Assembly (NCBI RefSeq): GCF_024320785.1
Contig: NZ_JANDBC010000001.1
Span: 172,617-236,616 of the forward strand
Source: Gracilimonas sediminicola
GTDB taxonomy: Bacteria > Bacteroidota > Rhodothermia > Balneolales > Balneolaceae
Length of the DNA stretch: 64,000 nt
Reading direction: 5' to 3'
Within the stretch, counting starts at the first letter, position 1. Each line of letters opens with the position of its first letter. Of this stretch, positions 10,521 through 19,171 are shown piece by piece. A model generated the notes under the pieces. That model made no database searches and was not told the origin of the DNA. It saw nothing but the letters and a program-made list of their open reading frames with translations. The translations under genes were made by a program, and so were the position numbers.

Positions 10521-11183
10521 TCAATTATTCATAGTGAGTGCAACCAACTCAACAGAAATGGAGATCTCAGCATCCACAAAATTATTGTCGATAAGGCTCG
10601 TAATTCGTTTCCAGTAACTTCCCTGATAAGAGATATTATACTCAAACCGGTCGATAGTAAAGGAAGCCGTGTAACGAAAGTTTGACTCATCAGATGCTTT
10701 TGTGGCGGAAAATTCCACTGTCCGGGTTACATCTCTGATCGACAAATTGCCAGTTATCCTCACCCGATCGGCTTCCAGCTTTTGGGTTTGGGTGATTTCA
10801 AATCCGGCTGTTGGATATTTCTCCACATAAAAGAAGTCTTCACTTTCCAGATGCTCGGTTAAATATCGCCGCGGAACCGGATCACTTTTGGGGATGTCGG
10901 TTACCGTTATGGAGTGCATATCGGCTATGAAATAACCGCTGGTCAGCTGACCACCATCTAATTCCAGGTGGCCTTCACGCAACTTCAGGATTCCCTCGTG
11001 GCTGTCGGAACCTCGCATTTCGGTTCCTCTCCATTTTACTACCGATTGCTCGGTATCCACAATCAGGTTTATGCTTTCGGTTGAGTCTGTTCTTTGCTCT
11101 CCGTTACTTTGACCCGCTGCGAATACACAGGAAGCACCGGCAATCAGAATAAAAAAGATGGTATGGAAGATTGCCTTATTCAT
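10521..11183 (-). CDS. YceI family periplasmic protein
   Basis: This 220-residue secreted protein has an N-terminal signal sequence (hydrophobic residues 5-22) and then a YceI-like lipocalin beta barrel. Supporting features are the start VDTEQSVVKWRG, the centre GNLSIRDVTRTVEFSA and the late TIDRFEYNISY. YceI proteins bind long isoprenoid or fatty-acyl ligands in the periplasm. The gene overlaps the upstream intradiol dioxygenase-like lipoprotein by 8 bases, so the pair is an operon. That suggests a shared small-molecule or stress role, which is inference. No catalytic motif is expected in this family. Confidence 0.88.
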   Translation of the reverse strand: MNKAIFHTIFFILIAGASCVFAAGQSNGEQRTDSTESINLIVDTEQSVVKWRGTEMRGSDSHEGILKLREGHLELDGGQLTSGYFIADMHSITVTDIPKSDPVPRRYLTEHLESEDFFYVEKYPTAGFEITQTQKLEADRVRITGNLSIRDVTRTVEFSATKASDESNFRYTASFTIDRFEYNISYQGSYWKRITSLIDNNFVDAEISISVELVALTMNN

Positions 11184-11811
11184 AGCCTCTCACATTTTTA
11201 CCCAGAATGAAATCTCTTTCTCCAACCAGGATGCCGTTTTCTTTTTTCAGGGATACAACGCCTGAACTTCCTCCTCTGGGTGCAACCGGATTTTGCTGGT
11301 CATCATCCAACCGTGGATCATCTTCAAAAAAGTAGGCCCCCAACCAGTAGTATTTTCCATTCGGTTCCAGAACAATGGGATGAATGTGTGCCGGTTGTGT
11401 TGCGTATTTACCGGGCCGGAAGGTGTAGAAGGTATACCTGCCGTCAGCATCGGTTTTAACCCATCCGTGAATGTAACCGTAGCTGCGTTCCCAACCGGTT
11501 TCACCGCCTCGTTTGGGATATACTCCATCTGCGTTGGTTTGATGAACGAAGAGAATCACCCCCTCTGCCGGTGTCTTACCGTCGCTTTCATAAATAGTAC
11601 CGGTGATTTTGATTTTGGGTTCATTGTCACCGAATTCAGGTAAGGTGTCAGTTGGGGAAAGTTGGCGGTCGCCAAAATCCAGCACGGCTTCACAACCCTG
11701 GCACGGACCTCCAACCAGTCGCGCATTTCTCAAGGCCGACTCCTGCGCAAAACTGCAGCCGGAAGCCATCATCAGTAGCAAAAGCGAGAGTTGTATTTTG
11801 ATCATATTCAT
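11176..11811 (-). CDS. Intradiol ring-cleavage dioxygenase-like lipoprotein
   Basis: The 211 residues start with a lipoprotein signal (MASGC, Cys19), so the product should be anchored in an envelope membrane. The body matches the intradiol dioxygenase (protocatechuate/catechol) beta-sandwich: GGPCQGCEA near the start, then HQTNADGVY, FRPGKY and PAHIHP. The two Tyr and two His expected to bind Fe(III) are all present, so it may be active. An exported, lipid-anchored family member will not be a classical cytoplasmic catechol pathway enzyme. It overlaps the yceI-like gene by 8 bases. The real substrate is unknown. Confidence 0.85.
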   Translation of the reverse strand: MNMIKIQLSLLLLMMASGCSFAQESALRNARLVGGPCQGCEAVLDFGDRQLSPTDTLPEFGDNEPKIKITGTIYESDGKTPAEGVILFVHQTNADGVYPKRGGETGWERSYGYIHGWVKTDADGRYTFYTFRPGKYATQPAHIHPIVLEPNGKYYWLGAYFFEDDPRLDDDQQNPVAPRGGSSGVVSLKKENGILVGERDFILGKNVRGYE

Positions 11812-11935
11812 TAGTTTGGGATTAGTGTTTAAAGGAAAATGTTACACTTCACCCGCTAATGTAGGTATTCAGAAAGGCTTTACGACCTCCATTAACATGA
11901 CCTGAGTAGTTTGCCGAACAAGATGAGTAGAACCG

Positions 11936-12778
11936 CTACAGCAGATTTCCCCTGAGCGCATCTGCATAATTACGGCTGAGCCGAACCTGATTCCCGTCAT
12001 CCAATATCACATCATAATCCCCGTTCCCTCGCGACTGTAATTCCTCTATTCGATGAATGTTCACGATAGTGGATTTGTGAATTCGTTTAAATTGATCAGG
12101 CAAGTCTTCGATGATATTCTTCAGGCTGTCGAGTACCACGTGCTTTTGATTGTCGGTGAAAATATCGAGATAGGCACCATCCGAACTGATCCACTTGATG
12201 TCGTTTATATCCACCACCAGGTTACTTCGTCCATTCTTTATGGTTATGGTTTGGGGCTGAACTGTTTGTGATTGTTCTTCCCCGATTCGTCTTCGTTTTA
12301 CAAAAATAGTCAACCCCGAAAGAGCCGTATAAACCGACAGTGCTATATACAATCGGGTGGATAATTTTTCAAAGAGGATATAGAGCAGGGTCATCGGGTT
12401 GTCGTGGATGAGAATGGAAACCCCGAATAGTATGACGGAAAAAATGAGCAGGTGTATAAATGTTACCATCATGATTTGAACACCCAGCACAGCGATATAG
12501 AAAAAGCCGGATATTCGTTCTCCTGCTTTGGCTATGCCATAATCCAGTGCTACAAAAAATGGGATAAATAGCGGCCAAAAGAGTTTGTAGGCTAATGACT
12601 CTCCTGCTCTGAAGGCACTGTCCTGAATCACCGAACTTATGTAATCCTGACCGAATTCCAGAAAAGCAATGAACAGCCAGAACGCACAAAAGCCAATAAA
12701 ATACTTTTTATGATCCGCAGAAAATAACCCCGTTGAAGGGACTTTTATAGGTTGATAAAGCTGCTTAAAGTAACTCAT
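11936..12778 (-). CDS. Membrane-anchored LytTR-type DNA-binding regulator
   Basis: The protein has about 280 residues. Four hydrophobic helices occupy roughly residues 25-160 (e.g. FIGFCAFWLFIAF, VLGVQIMMVTFIHLLIF) and a LytTR DNA-binding domain occupies about the last 100 (DIKWISSDGAYLDIFT, FKRIHKSTIVNIHRI, LDDGNQVRLSRNY). The architecture is a membrane sensor fused directly to the DNA binder, without a receiver domain. I chose the ATG at 12778. The frame stays open upstream to a TTG at 12793, which would add MRPLI, and neither start has a clear ribosome site. A PAS histidine kinase lies 122 bases upstream on the same strand but nothing ties the two functionally. Confidence 0.85.
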   Translation of the reverse strand: MSYFKQLYQPIKVPSTGLFSADHKKYFIGFCAFWLFIAFLEFGQDYISSVIQDSAFRAGESLAYKLFWPLFIPFFVALDYGIAKAGERISGFFYIAVLGVQIMMVTFIHLLIFSVILFGVSILIHDNPMTLLYILFEKLSTRLYIALSVYTALSGLTIFVKRRRIGEEQSQTVQPQTITIKNGRSNLVVDINDIKWISSDGAYLDIFTDNQKHVVLDSLKNIIEDLPDQFKRIHKSTIVNIHRIEELQSRGNGDYDVILDDGNQVRLSRNYADALRGNLL

Positions 12779-12900
12779 AATAAGTGGTCGCAATTGCAGG
12801 ATGAAAGCCTTTGGTCAGTGAACAGGCAACGCTTTTATCTAATAAAATATTGAGAGCTTGGCAAGAAGTTGGATACCCCGGGCTGTAAAAGATACCATTT

Positions 12901-15057
12901 TCAGGCACTTTCGTTAGGGAACTGAAGCCGGACAACCGTTCCCCCCGCATCTTCAGCGCCTTTAATGGTCAGCTTTCCGGAAAGTTGATCGGTAAGCATA
13001 TCCATGAGGGTAAAACCAAGAGAATCATTTCTATTCTCAATAATATGATCAGGTATTCCAGAGCCATTATCCATAATCTGTAGATCAACCTGTCCTTTAT
13101 GCTGCTCAATCTTAAGTGAAAGTTCGGCCGTTTCATACTCCTTAAAGCCATGCCGGACACTGTTACTTACCACTTCATTCAAAATCAAAGCACAGGGAAT
13201 AGCATCATTCACGGTCAGGATGACGGGCTCAAGATCATAACTTACATGTACTTGTTCTGCCTCAAATGCCGTAAGCACAGAATCAACCAGTTGTTCCACT
13301 AACTCGTGGAATTGAAGATCCTCAAGTGACTCATTCTGATACATCGTTTCATGAATCCGGGCCATCGTATGGATACGCTGATAGCTGTCGGTCAGTTCTT
13401 TGGCCAATTCCTCATTCTGGGTGTACATCACTTTCAGTTCCATTAGCCCGGAAACCACAGCGAGGTTGTTCTTCACGCGGTGATGAACCTCTTCAAGCAA
13501 CACTTCTTTTTGCTTAAGCGACTTCTCGATACTCCGTTTGTATAGCACCCTATCAGTGACATCATGCAGTACCGATTGTATAGCTGTTAAACCATGAAAG
13601 CGAGCTTGTGTTGAGTGAACTTCAAGATACCGAACCTCACCGTTCTTGCGCATAAAGCGAAGATCAGCGGGCGGTTCTGTTCCCCCCGCATTAAAATTTC
13701 TTAGCCTGCTTTTCACCTTTTCACGGTCGTCCGGATGAATAAACTCAAGCAGAAAATGCCCCACTATCTCACTTTCTTTATCGGTACCATAAAGTTTCAG
13801 TACGGCGTCATTGACAAAAATAATCTCTTCACCCTTAGTCAGAACCACTGCATTTGGATTATCTTTTACCAGTCCTTCCCAACGTTCTTCACTTTCTTTA
13901 ATCTTATTCATTAACAGCATATTGGCTGTAATGTCTCTCACAAATCCTACTACAAGAGGTTCATCTTCCACGCCGTCAATAAGGGTCAGGCTCGATTCCA
14001 GAATCACATCATTTCCTGAACTATTTAAGTGACTGGTCTTAAACTTCACGTTTCCGGTTTCCATAGCCTCTTTAATAATCTCAAATATCTCCTCATCATT
14101 GAAATTACTTTCCAGTTCCCGAATAGTCATCTTTTGCAGCTCTTCCCTGGTATATCCCACCATTTGGCTGTATGCCGGATTGACGTCCAATATGTTTCCT
14201 TTGGCATCAGCAAGTATATATCCGTCATTTGTAGATTCCAGCAGCTTCGAATTAAACACACTTTGCTTAGTAAGCTCCCGCATAATGGCATTGTGCTCTG
14301 TTATATTCTTTACAATGCCTGCGATATAGATTCCATCATCCCGCTCAAGGGCCACCAGGGTTCCTTGCAATTCCAGGTTACTCCCCTGCCGTGATCTGTG
14401 AATTACTTCAATACTTTGCGATTGATTCTTTTTCAGAGAATCAATGAGTTGCTGCTGATCATCGGGGGTAAGATCGGGGTTGATATCGAAAATGGTCATT
14501 CCTAATACTTCTTTCCGGCTGTAGCCCGTCATCCTGCAATAAGCGTTGTTCACTTCTTTGATTCGTCCTTCAGAATCCACCAGCAAGTATCCATCCGATA
14601 ATAGCTCTATAAACCGGGTATGCTCCTTAACCTGATTCTCAATAGTCCGAACATGGCGGTTTTGCTTGGTCAAATCCTGAATGTAGGCTACAATATCAAC
14701 CCCATTCTTTTCAAACTCTCCCGGATAAAAACAAACCAATTGTACATCTATGGTTTCTTTATCGGCCCCAATCATTTTTGTAAACAGAGAAAAAGAATTA
14801 GTGGAATGAGTGATAAGCTCCAGCCATTGCTGATTTATTTTCTCTCGATCTTCTTCAACGAAATAATCAGATACAGACCGGCCGATAATTTTGTCTCTGC
14901 TCTCTCCCAATAATTCACTCAGCCGGATGGGAACATTCATCCAAAGGCAGTCACGATTAATGTACGCCTTCATAATCGGAAGAAACTGTTCAGCTGTTGT
15001 TATAACAGATTTCCCGGGGATGCTAACCGCTCTTTTTTTGCCACCGCTCTTTTTCAT
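12901..15057 (-). CDS. PAS-domain sensor histidine kinase (HisKA_2 type)
   Basis: This is a 718-residue soluble kinase with no transmembrane segment. It has four PAS domains, at about 25-130, 148-265, 270-385 and 395-510. Domains two and three share the pattern DGY-L/I-L-V/A-D, N-AYxxMxGY. The kinase core is of HisKA_2 type: the phospho-acceptor motif is EVHHRVKNN near 533, the N box is ILNEVVSNSVRHG, and the G box is DNGSGIP. This subclass often signals to response regulators that control general stress or light responses. No response regulator is adjacent, so it looks like an orphan kinase. The sensed signal is unknown and I see no haem or flavin ligand motif. Confidence 0.92.
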   Translation of the reverse strand: MKKSGGKKRAVSIPGKSVITTAEQFLPIMKAYINRDCLWMNVPIRLSELLGESRDKIIGRSVSDYFVEEDREKINQQWLELITHSTNSFSLFTKMIGADKETIDVQLVCFYPGEFEKNGVDIVAYIQDLTKQNRHVRTIENQVKEHTRFIELLSDGYLLVDSEGRIKEVNNAYCRMTGYSRKEVLGMTIFDINPDLTPDDQQQLIDSLKKNQSQSIEVIHRSRQGSNLELQGTLVALERDDGIYIAGIVKNITEHNAIMRELTKQSVFNSKLLESTNDGYILADAKGNILDVNPAYSQMVGYTREELQKMTIRELESNFNDEEIFEIIKEAMETGNVKFKTSHLNSSGNDVILESSLTLIDGVEDEPLVVGFVRDITANMLLMNKIKESEERWEGLVKDNPNAVVLTKGEEIIFVNDAVLKLYGTDKESEIVGHFLLEFIHPDDREKVKSRLRNFNAGGTEPPADLRFMRKNGEVRYLEVHSTQARFHGLTAIQSVLHDVTDRVLYKRSIEKSLKQKEVLLEEVHHRVKNNLAVVSGLMELKVMYTQNEELAKELTDSYQRIHTMARIHETMYQNESLEDLQFHELVEQLVDSVLTAFEAEQVHVSYDLEPVILTVNDAIPCALILNEVVSNSVRHGFKEYETAELSLKIEQHKGQVDLQIMDNGSGIPDHIIENRNDSLGFTLMDMLTDQLSGKLTIKGAEDAGGTVVRLQFPNESA

Positions 15058-15439
15058 GCACGCACATAATTCGTCAATGTTGTGTACTGCTCATCCGATT
15101 CCTTCAATTAACAAATTTTTGATGTTTAAACCCATTATTAAATAGTTTAATAAGGGCGATCTGACTAAGATTATACAGCCGAAAGTTATTAGAGCAATCA
15201 GCAAAAGCCTGAAAGATTTGATTCCGTTTAAGCTAAGGCCTGCAATCGGCTAATCAGATGAATCGATATTAGGTTCTCTAAACTTTTTAGCAATAATAAT
15301 GGAGATGATGACCCCGACCAGGAAACCTGCCCACTCATTTCCCATTACTCCACCAATAGCTATACAAACAAGTATCACACCGATCCCCGATTTACCGCAT
15401 CTGGTTCTTTAGGCTATTCTTTTATCGGCTTGAAAGCAA
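15058..15439. other. 382-base intergenic region with no intact gene
   Basis: The kinase promoter must lie in its right-hand neighbour's direction, just above 15057. I see no RNA gene, no strong terminator and no repeat. The only coding-like stretch is a short minus-strand frame at 15250-15408, listed separately. Confidence 0.6.
15250..15408 (-). pseudogene. Possible small glycine-rich membrane protein or gene remnant
   Basis: A minus-strand frame is open for 52 codons before a TAG at 15250-15252 and encodes two hydrophobic stretches (IGVILVCIAIGGVMG, then GFLVGVIISIIIA) followed by a charged tail KKFREPNIDSSD. It has no ATG before the hydrophobic part; a GTG at 15378 would give 42 residues. 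The sequence looks like real membrane protein, so this is either a small protein with an unusual start or the tail of a decayed gene. No family is recognised. Confidence 0.35.
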
Positions 15440-15949
15440 TTACTCCTGATATGCTCCTGATGAATAGGTTAGTTCATAACTGTGAGTGTATATCTCGAAA
15501 ATGATACCGAATGGGTCCTCAACATAGACCATTTTATAGGGCTTGTCTCCGGGGTAGTACTCTCGAATGGGCATCCGTTGCTTGCCACCGAATTCAACAA
15601 TTTTGTCTGTTAACGCTTCTATATCCGGATCCTGAACACAAAAATGAAAAAGCCCGGTATCGAATGGATTAAATTCGGGGGCTTCTTTCACTCCATGTGG
15701 GAAAGAAAATAATTCAATACCAATACCATCGGAGGTTGACATATGGGCAATTTCAAAGGTTTCCCAATCCTCTCCAAAAACATCAATACACATTTGGCCA
15801 ATAGCCGTATCGGCCTCCTTAGTAATTTCTGAGGGAGGCATAATTACATAGAATCCCATTACCTCTTTATAGAATTCTACCGCTTTATTAATGTCAGGTA
15901 CGGTAATGCCAATGTGTGAGAATGATCTGGGATATTTATTATTTTCCAT
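15440..15949 (-). CDS. VOC (glyoxalase/bleomycin-resistance fold) protein
   Basis: The 169 residues form one VOC module of paired beta-alpha-beta-beta-beta units. The start FSHIGITVPDINKAVEFYKEVMGF carries the usual first metal-ligand His, and HFCVQDPDIEAL and the end PFGIIFEIYTHSYE carry the second His and final Glu. Possible roles include lactoylglutathione lyase-like, dioxygenase or epimerase chemistry; sequence alone does not decide. It lies downstream of two same-strand NAD(P)-dependent enzymes with gaps of 60-75 bases and may be transcribed with them. Confidence 0.85.
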   Translation of the reverse strand: MENNKYPRSFSHIGITVPDINKAVEFYKEVMGFYVIMPPSEITKEADTAIGQMCIDVFGEDWETFEIAHMSTSDGIGIELFSFPHGVKEAPEFNPFDTGLFHFCVQDPDIEALTDKIVEFGGKQRMPIREYYPGDKPYKMVYVEDPFGIIFEIYTHSYELTYSSGAYQE

Positions 15950-16023
15950 AACAGGGTTTTAAGTGAATTTAAGAATCGCTGTCAACGTATAAACTGTACT
16001 TTTGCTGTATAAACAAGATAACT

Positions 16024-16896
16024 TTATTCTTCCCAAACTTCGGTGCGATCTCGAATATAATGCTCAATGTTATTTGGGGTATGGCTCAAAAGCCTGCCCA
16101 GCATTGGGTCCACCTTTTCAGCCTGTCCAAATCTTAACCCGACATGCAGAATGGTTTGCACGATAGACTGCATAAAACCCAGTTTTTTTGTGAACAGTAA
16201 GTGGAACATATATCCCGGTATAGAAGCCGGTTTATAGATTATGGATCGGTTCAAATATTGGCTCAGCAGATCAGCAACTTCGTAAAAGGTGTAAGATTCA
16301 GGGCCGGTTAAGGTATATATCATTCCGGCATGTTTATTCGGTGATGTTAATACCTTAGCAGCCACTTCACCTATATCCCGAACATCTACAAAGGCCACCC
16401 TGCCGTTTCCGGCCGGTACATAGAGCCGGTCGTCCTGCACAATATCTTCCCTGTAAGCAGACTCCAGGTTCTGGGCAAAAAATCCGGGGCGTAAAATTAC
16501 CCAATCCTCCGGGCCGTTTTTAAGCTCTTGTTCCACAGCATGATGAGGCACCCACCGGTTATCTGCTGCCCCGGCTACCGATAAAAATACAATACGACGA
16601 ACCCCGCTCTTTCGGGCACAACCTATAAAGCGGTTCAGGGTGTCTTTGGTGTTGGATATGGCCGGTGGACGCAGCAAAAAAACAGAAGTGCACCCGGCAA
16701 CGGCTTTGGTAAAAGAATCGGGGTCCTGAAAATCCAGGTAAACCGATTCATAATCGGATGTTTTCTGATCCAACTCTTTAGGAGAGCGGACGGCAACCCG
16801 TATATCCGCCTCCGGATGAAAAGCCTGAAGCGCGGCCACAACTTCCCTCCCCACATTCCCTGTTGCCCCGGTAACTAACACGGTCTCTTTATTCAT
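16024..16896 (-). CDS. NmrA-like atypical short-chain dehydrogenase
   Basis: This 290-residue protein begins with an NAD(P)-binding Rossmann fold (VTGATGNVGREVV at residues 6-18, then VAVRSP at the end of strand 2). Later motifs include CTSVFLLRPP, RRIVFLSVAGA and WVILRPGFFAQN, and YTLTGPESYTFYE in the C-terminal lobe. This is the NmrA/quinone-oxidoreductase-2-like group of atypical SDRs, which lack the usual YxxxK dyad and act as NAD(P)H sensors or quinone reductases. The adjacent upstream gene is an MDR quinone-reductase-like enzyme, so a shared redox task is possible (inference). Confidence 0.85.
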   Translation of the reverse strand: MNKETVLVTGATGNVGREVVAALQAFHPEADIRVAVRSPKELDQKTSDYESVYLDFQDPDSFTKAVAGCTSVFLLRPPAISNTKDTLNRFIGCARKSGVRRIVFLSVAGAADNRWVPHHAVEQELKNGPEDWVILRPGFFAQNLESAYREDIVQDDRLYVPAGNGRVAFVDVRDIGEVAAKVLTSPNKHAGMIYTLTGPESYTFYEVADLLSQYLNRSIIYKPASIPGYMFHLLFTKKLGFMQSIVQTILHVGLRFGQAEKVDPMLGRLLSHTPNNIEHYIRDRTEVWEE

Positions 16897-16959
16897 AAAA
16901 ATACTATTTAATCTGGTTTCGCCGCTATACTCATGAACTCCTTACGGGAAGCTCCGCTT

Positions 16960-17940
16960 CTACATGCTGCTATCTTTTATCTTAACCACAACCTTCCCTT
17001 TATGCTTTCCCTCTCCAAAATACTGAATTAATTCCGGGATCTGATCAAAGGGGTACGGTCCGTCGATAACGGGTTTGAGTATCCCTTTTTCCGCAAGTCT
17101 TGACAGCTGATCCAAGCCCTTATTCGGTTTCAGGGCAAGAACACTAAGCTTTTTCCCGGTAAAGAGTGACAGAATCCATCCTACTAATACTATTCCAAAT
17201 AACCGGGTCATCGAACCTCCAACGGTGACATACCTCCCCTTCTTTTTGAGACATCGGGCATAGGTAAACACCGACCGGTTTGTTTTTGCATCGAGGATAA
17301 GGTCATACCGTTCACCGGTTTCTGTAAAGTCTGTTGTCTTGTAATCGATCACATAATCATATCCCAGCGACTTCATCATTTCAAGCTTTTCTCCGCTATC
17401 CACCCCGGTCACCTCTGCTTGTAATGGCTTTAGCATTTGGATGGCCAGACTGCCAACTCCACCTCCGGCCCCGTTGATCAGTATCCTTTCACCAGATTTC
17501 ATTTCCCTTTTATGGATAAGTCCCTGAAGAGCCAGAAGTCCGGCGTGTGGAAGGGCCGCGGCTTCATTATGTCTCAGGTTCCCGGGCTTTTTTGATACCA
17601 TGTTCTCCGGTACACACACGTATTCGGCAAATCCGCCAAAGCCACATTCTGAGAGGTCGCAGTATATCTCATCGCCGATGCTGAAGGAATTCACTTCTTC
17701 CCCTGCCGCTTCGATGGTTCCGGAAATATCTACCCCGGGGATTCGGATTTTGGGAGTTCGCAATCCATATAACAGGCGAATGATAAACGGATTTCCTCTG
17801 ACCAATCCCCAATCCCAGTCATTGATGGAAGCCGAGTGAATGCGAACCAGCACTTCCTCATCCTTCGGAACCGGTTTGGGAACTTCCCCAACCTCCAGCT
17901 TATGCGGCAATCCGTATTCCTTTAATAATATGGCTTTCAT
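16960..17940 (-). CDS. MDR-family NAD(P)-dependent alcohol dehydrogenase / quinone oxidoreductase
   Basis: The 326 residues have the medium-chain dehydrogenase layout: an N-terminal GroES-like part (IHSASINDWDW, PGVDISGTIEAAG) and a Rossmann fold with GAGGGVGSLAIQ near 155. The cysteine-rich structural zinc loop and typical catalytic Cys are not obvious, which fits the zinc-free quinone oxidoreductase/reticulon-4-interacting branch. The ATG at 17940 is preceded by only short intergenic sequence before the toxin-antitoxin region. The substrate is unknown. Confidence 0.87.
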   Translation of the reverse strand: MKAILLKEYGLPHKLEVGEVPKPVPKDEEVLVRIHSASINDWDWGLVRGNPFIIRLLYGLRTPKIRIPGVDISGTIEAAGEEVNSFSIGDEIYCDLSECGFGGFAEYVCVPENMVSKKPGNLRHNEAAALPHAGLLALQGLIHKREMKSGERILINGAGGGVGSLAIQMLKPLQAEVTGVDSGEKLEMMKSLGYDYVIDYKTTDFTETGERYDLILDAKTNRSVFTYARCLKKKGRYVTVGGSMTRLFGIVLVGWILSLFTGKKLSVLALKPNKGLDQLSRLAEKGILKPVIDGPYPFDQIPELIQYFGEGKHKGKVVVKIKDSSM

Positions 17941-18009
17941 GGAAGTGGGTTATGGCGGGCTGGTGGTTATGCATCAGAGATTATGAGTTGGTAGAAGTAG
18001 CGAAATTAA

Positions 18010-18073
18010 TTCTTTGCAAACAAGTTCTATCGCAGCCTGTACGCGTTCGATTTAAAACATCTTGTTAGCCAAC
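18010..18073 (-). other. Possible degenerate attC site
   Basis: Downstream of the first ParE-like toxin, the minus strand reads GGCTAACAAG and ends in CTTGTTTGCA, with inner TCG/CGA complementarity. The outer arms pair (CTAACAAG with CTTGTTTG) but the right inner arm is about five bases short. The position suits a cassette end. The evidence is weaker than for the two other sites. Confidence 0.35.
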
Positions 18074-18075
18074 CG

Positions 18076-18366
18076 TTAATATGGTTTTTTAGGTAATACT
18101 TGACTTGTATGCCAAATGGTAAGCATGTCTACCCGATTTGGTTTTAACTCGTACACCAGGCGATAATTACCATGGATTAGTTCCTTTATCTCAGGCCGGT
18201 TAAACTCCGGAATCATTCTTCCACTATCGGGCTGTGTCCTGAGTTGCTCACAATGCTCAAAAATACCTTCGGCCCATTGGACAGCCGTAGGGACATGATC
18301 TAAAGCAATATAGTCTGTACACTCTTCAACCCTTGTTAAAAATCGATCGGTAAAAATTACTTCCAT
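18076..18366 (-). CDS. ParE/RelE-type toxin of a type II toxin-antitoxin pair
   Basis: The 96 residues resemble the ParE/RelE toxin superfamily: an N-terminal VIFTDRFLTRVEECTDYIA helix region, PDSGRMIPEF, ELIHGNYRLVYEL and a terminal LTIWHTSQ strand. Family members poison gyrase (ParE) or cleave mRNA on the ribosome (RelE); which applies here cannot be read directly. The start lies inside the upstream Phd/YefM-like antitoxin gene (10-base overlap), the classic antitoxin-first arrangement. It sits in the putative cassette array, where such pairs are common and help stabilise the array. Confidence 0.9.
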   Translation of the reverse strand: MEVIFTDRFLTRVEECTDYIALDHVPTAVQWAEGIFEHCEQLRTQPDSGRMIPEFNRPEIKELIHGNYRLVYELKPNRVDMLTIWHTSQVLPKKPY

Positions 18367-18641
18367 TTAGAAAGGTGACTTTCGATCCTTTTTTTTGCTT
18401 CATCCATAGTATAGGTCTTGCCTTGTTCCACCTGTTGCTTGGCTTCAAGCAGATCTTCCAGCATTTCCATTTTTTTAGTGAACCGCTCATATTCTGACAC
18501 ATCCATTAAAACCGCAGCACTTTTCCCATGTTGAGTAAGTACGATAGGCTGTTTATCCTTTTTTAAGCGTTTCACAAAATCAGCAGATCTTTTCCGAAAC
18601 TCAGAGAGAGGCTCAATATCATTGGTCAGGGAAATATTCAT
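18357..18641 (-). CDS. Phd/YefM-family antitoxin
   Basis: The 94 residues start with MNISLTNDIEPLSEFRKR and continue with PIVLTQHGKSAAVLMDVSEYER, the hallmark strand-helix of Phd/YefM antitoxins. A charged C-terminal helix (KRIESHLSKWK) would bind and cap the toxin encoded immediately downstream. The N-terminal half normally binds operator DNA and represses its own operon. An inverted TTTAAA/GTAC repeat sits directly upstream of the ATG (18646-18670). Confidence 0.92.
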   Translation of the reverse strand: MNISLTNDIEPLSEFRKRSADFVKRLKKDKQPIVLTQHGKSAAVLMDVSEYERFTKKMEMLEDLLEAKQQVEQGKTYTMDEAKKRIESHLSKWK

Positions 18642-18645
18642 ATCG

Positions 18646-18670
18646 GTACATTTAAAGTTTTTTAAAGTAC
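18646..18670 (-). promoter_or_regulatory. Candidate operator of the Phd/YefM toxin-antitoxin pair
   Basis: GTACATTTAAA and TTTAAAGTAC are inverted copies (one extra base in the left arm) starting four bases before the antitoxin ATG. The position and symmetry fit the autoregulatory site expected for this antitoxin family. It has not been compared with known sites. Confidence 0.4.
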
Positions 18671-18713
18671 TGATAATATACTGGAATGTATTTTGAGAAC
18701 CAATAGAGGATTA

Positions 18714-18855
18714 GGTTGCTAACGGCCTGCGGTTTAACCGGCTTGGCCATTATAAGTTATTAAAGTGATGAAAAGCTGGAAATGCTGCAACTTTGAAAAT
18801 CTGTATTATTGGCAATTATCGGCCAAGACCGTGTTGAAGCGCTGGTTATGCAACC
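18714..18855 (-). other. attC-like recombination site
   Basis: The site is 142 bases long. On the minus strand it opens GGTTGCATAAC and closes CGTTAGCAACC, so the outer ends pair (GGTTGC/GCAACC). Inside, the left half has AAC, a five-base spacer, then CTTCAACA; the right half has GGTTAAAC, a spacer GCAGG, then CGTTAG. Both halves meet at CTTGGCC/GGCCAAG. Order and spacing match R''-L''...L'-R' of integron attC sites, where recombination takes place at the GTT core. It lies exactly between two toxin-antitoxin pairs and starts 8 bases after the second toxin's stop. Confidence 0.65.
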
Positions 18856-18862
18856 CTGCAAT

Positions 18863-19171
18863 TTATTTAAGGCGTTTTTCCCAATAATCCGGTTTTCGTT
18901 TCATATGCATGATGGCAAAAACCATGATCAATTTATCCCTGTAAACCTTGTACACAATTGCATAGGGAAAACGGTTAAGGAAAATACGTTTTGTCTGATG
19001 TAGATAGGGATGACCCGCTTTGGGGAATTTTATTAGTCTCTGAACAGCATCTTCAAACTCTTGAATAAAATCGTAGGAAAGTGTGTGATCAAATTGCTTG
19101 TAATAATCAACAATATCGTAGAACTCGGCCTCTGCAGCATCGTCAAGTTCAAAGGCCAATTTGCTCATCAA
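18863..19171 (-). CDS. ParE-like toxin of a second type II toxin-antitoxin pair
   Basis: The 102 residues have the ParE/RelE fold signature: LAFELDDAAEAEFYDIVDYY, then FEDAVQRLIKFPKAGHPYL, IFLNRFPYAIVYKVYRDKLIMVFAIMH and a basic end. The Arg and FPY-I-Y strand match RelE/ParE-type toxins paired with short helical antitoxins. The start overlaps the upstream antitoxin by four bases (19168-19171). It is followed directly by the attC-like site at 18714-18855. Confidence 0.88.
   Translation of the reverse strand: MMSKLAFELDDAAEAEFYDIVDYYKQFDHTLSYDFIQEFEDAVQRLIKFPKAGHPYLHQTKRIFLNRFPYAIVYKVYRDKLIMVFAIMHMKRKPDYWEKRLK

Noticed and set aside
12765..12950. 61-codon minus-strand frame
   Set aside because: It spans the gap between the LytTR and kinase genes and overlaps both; no coding character.
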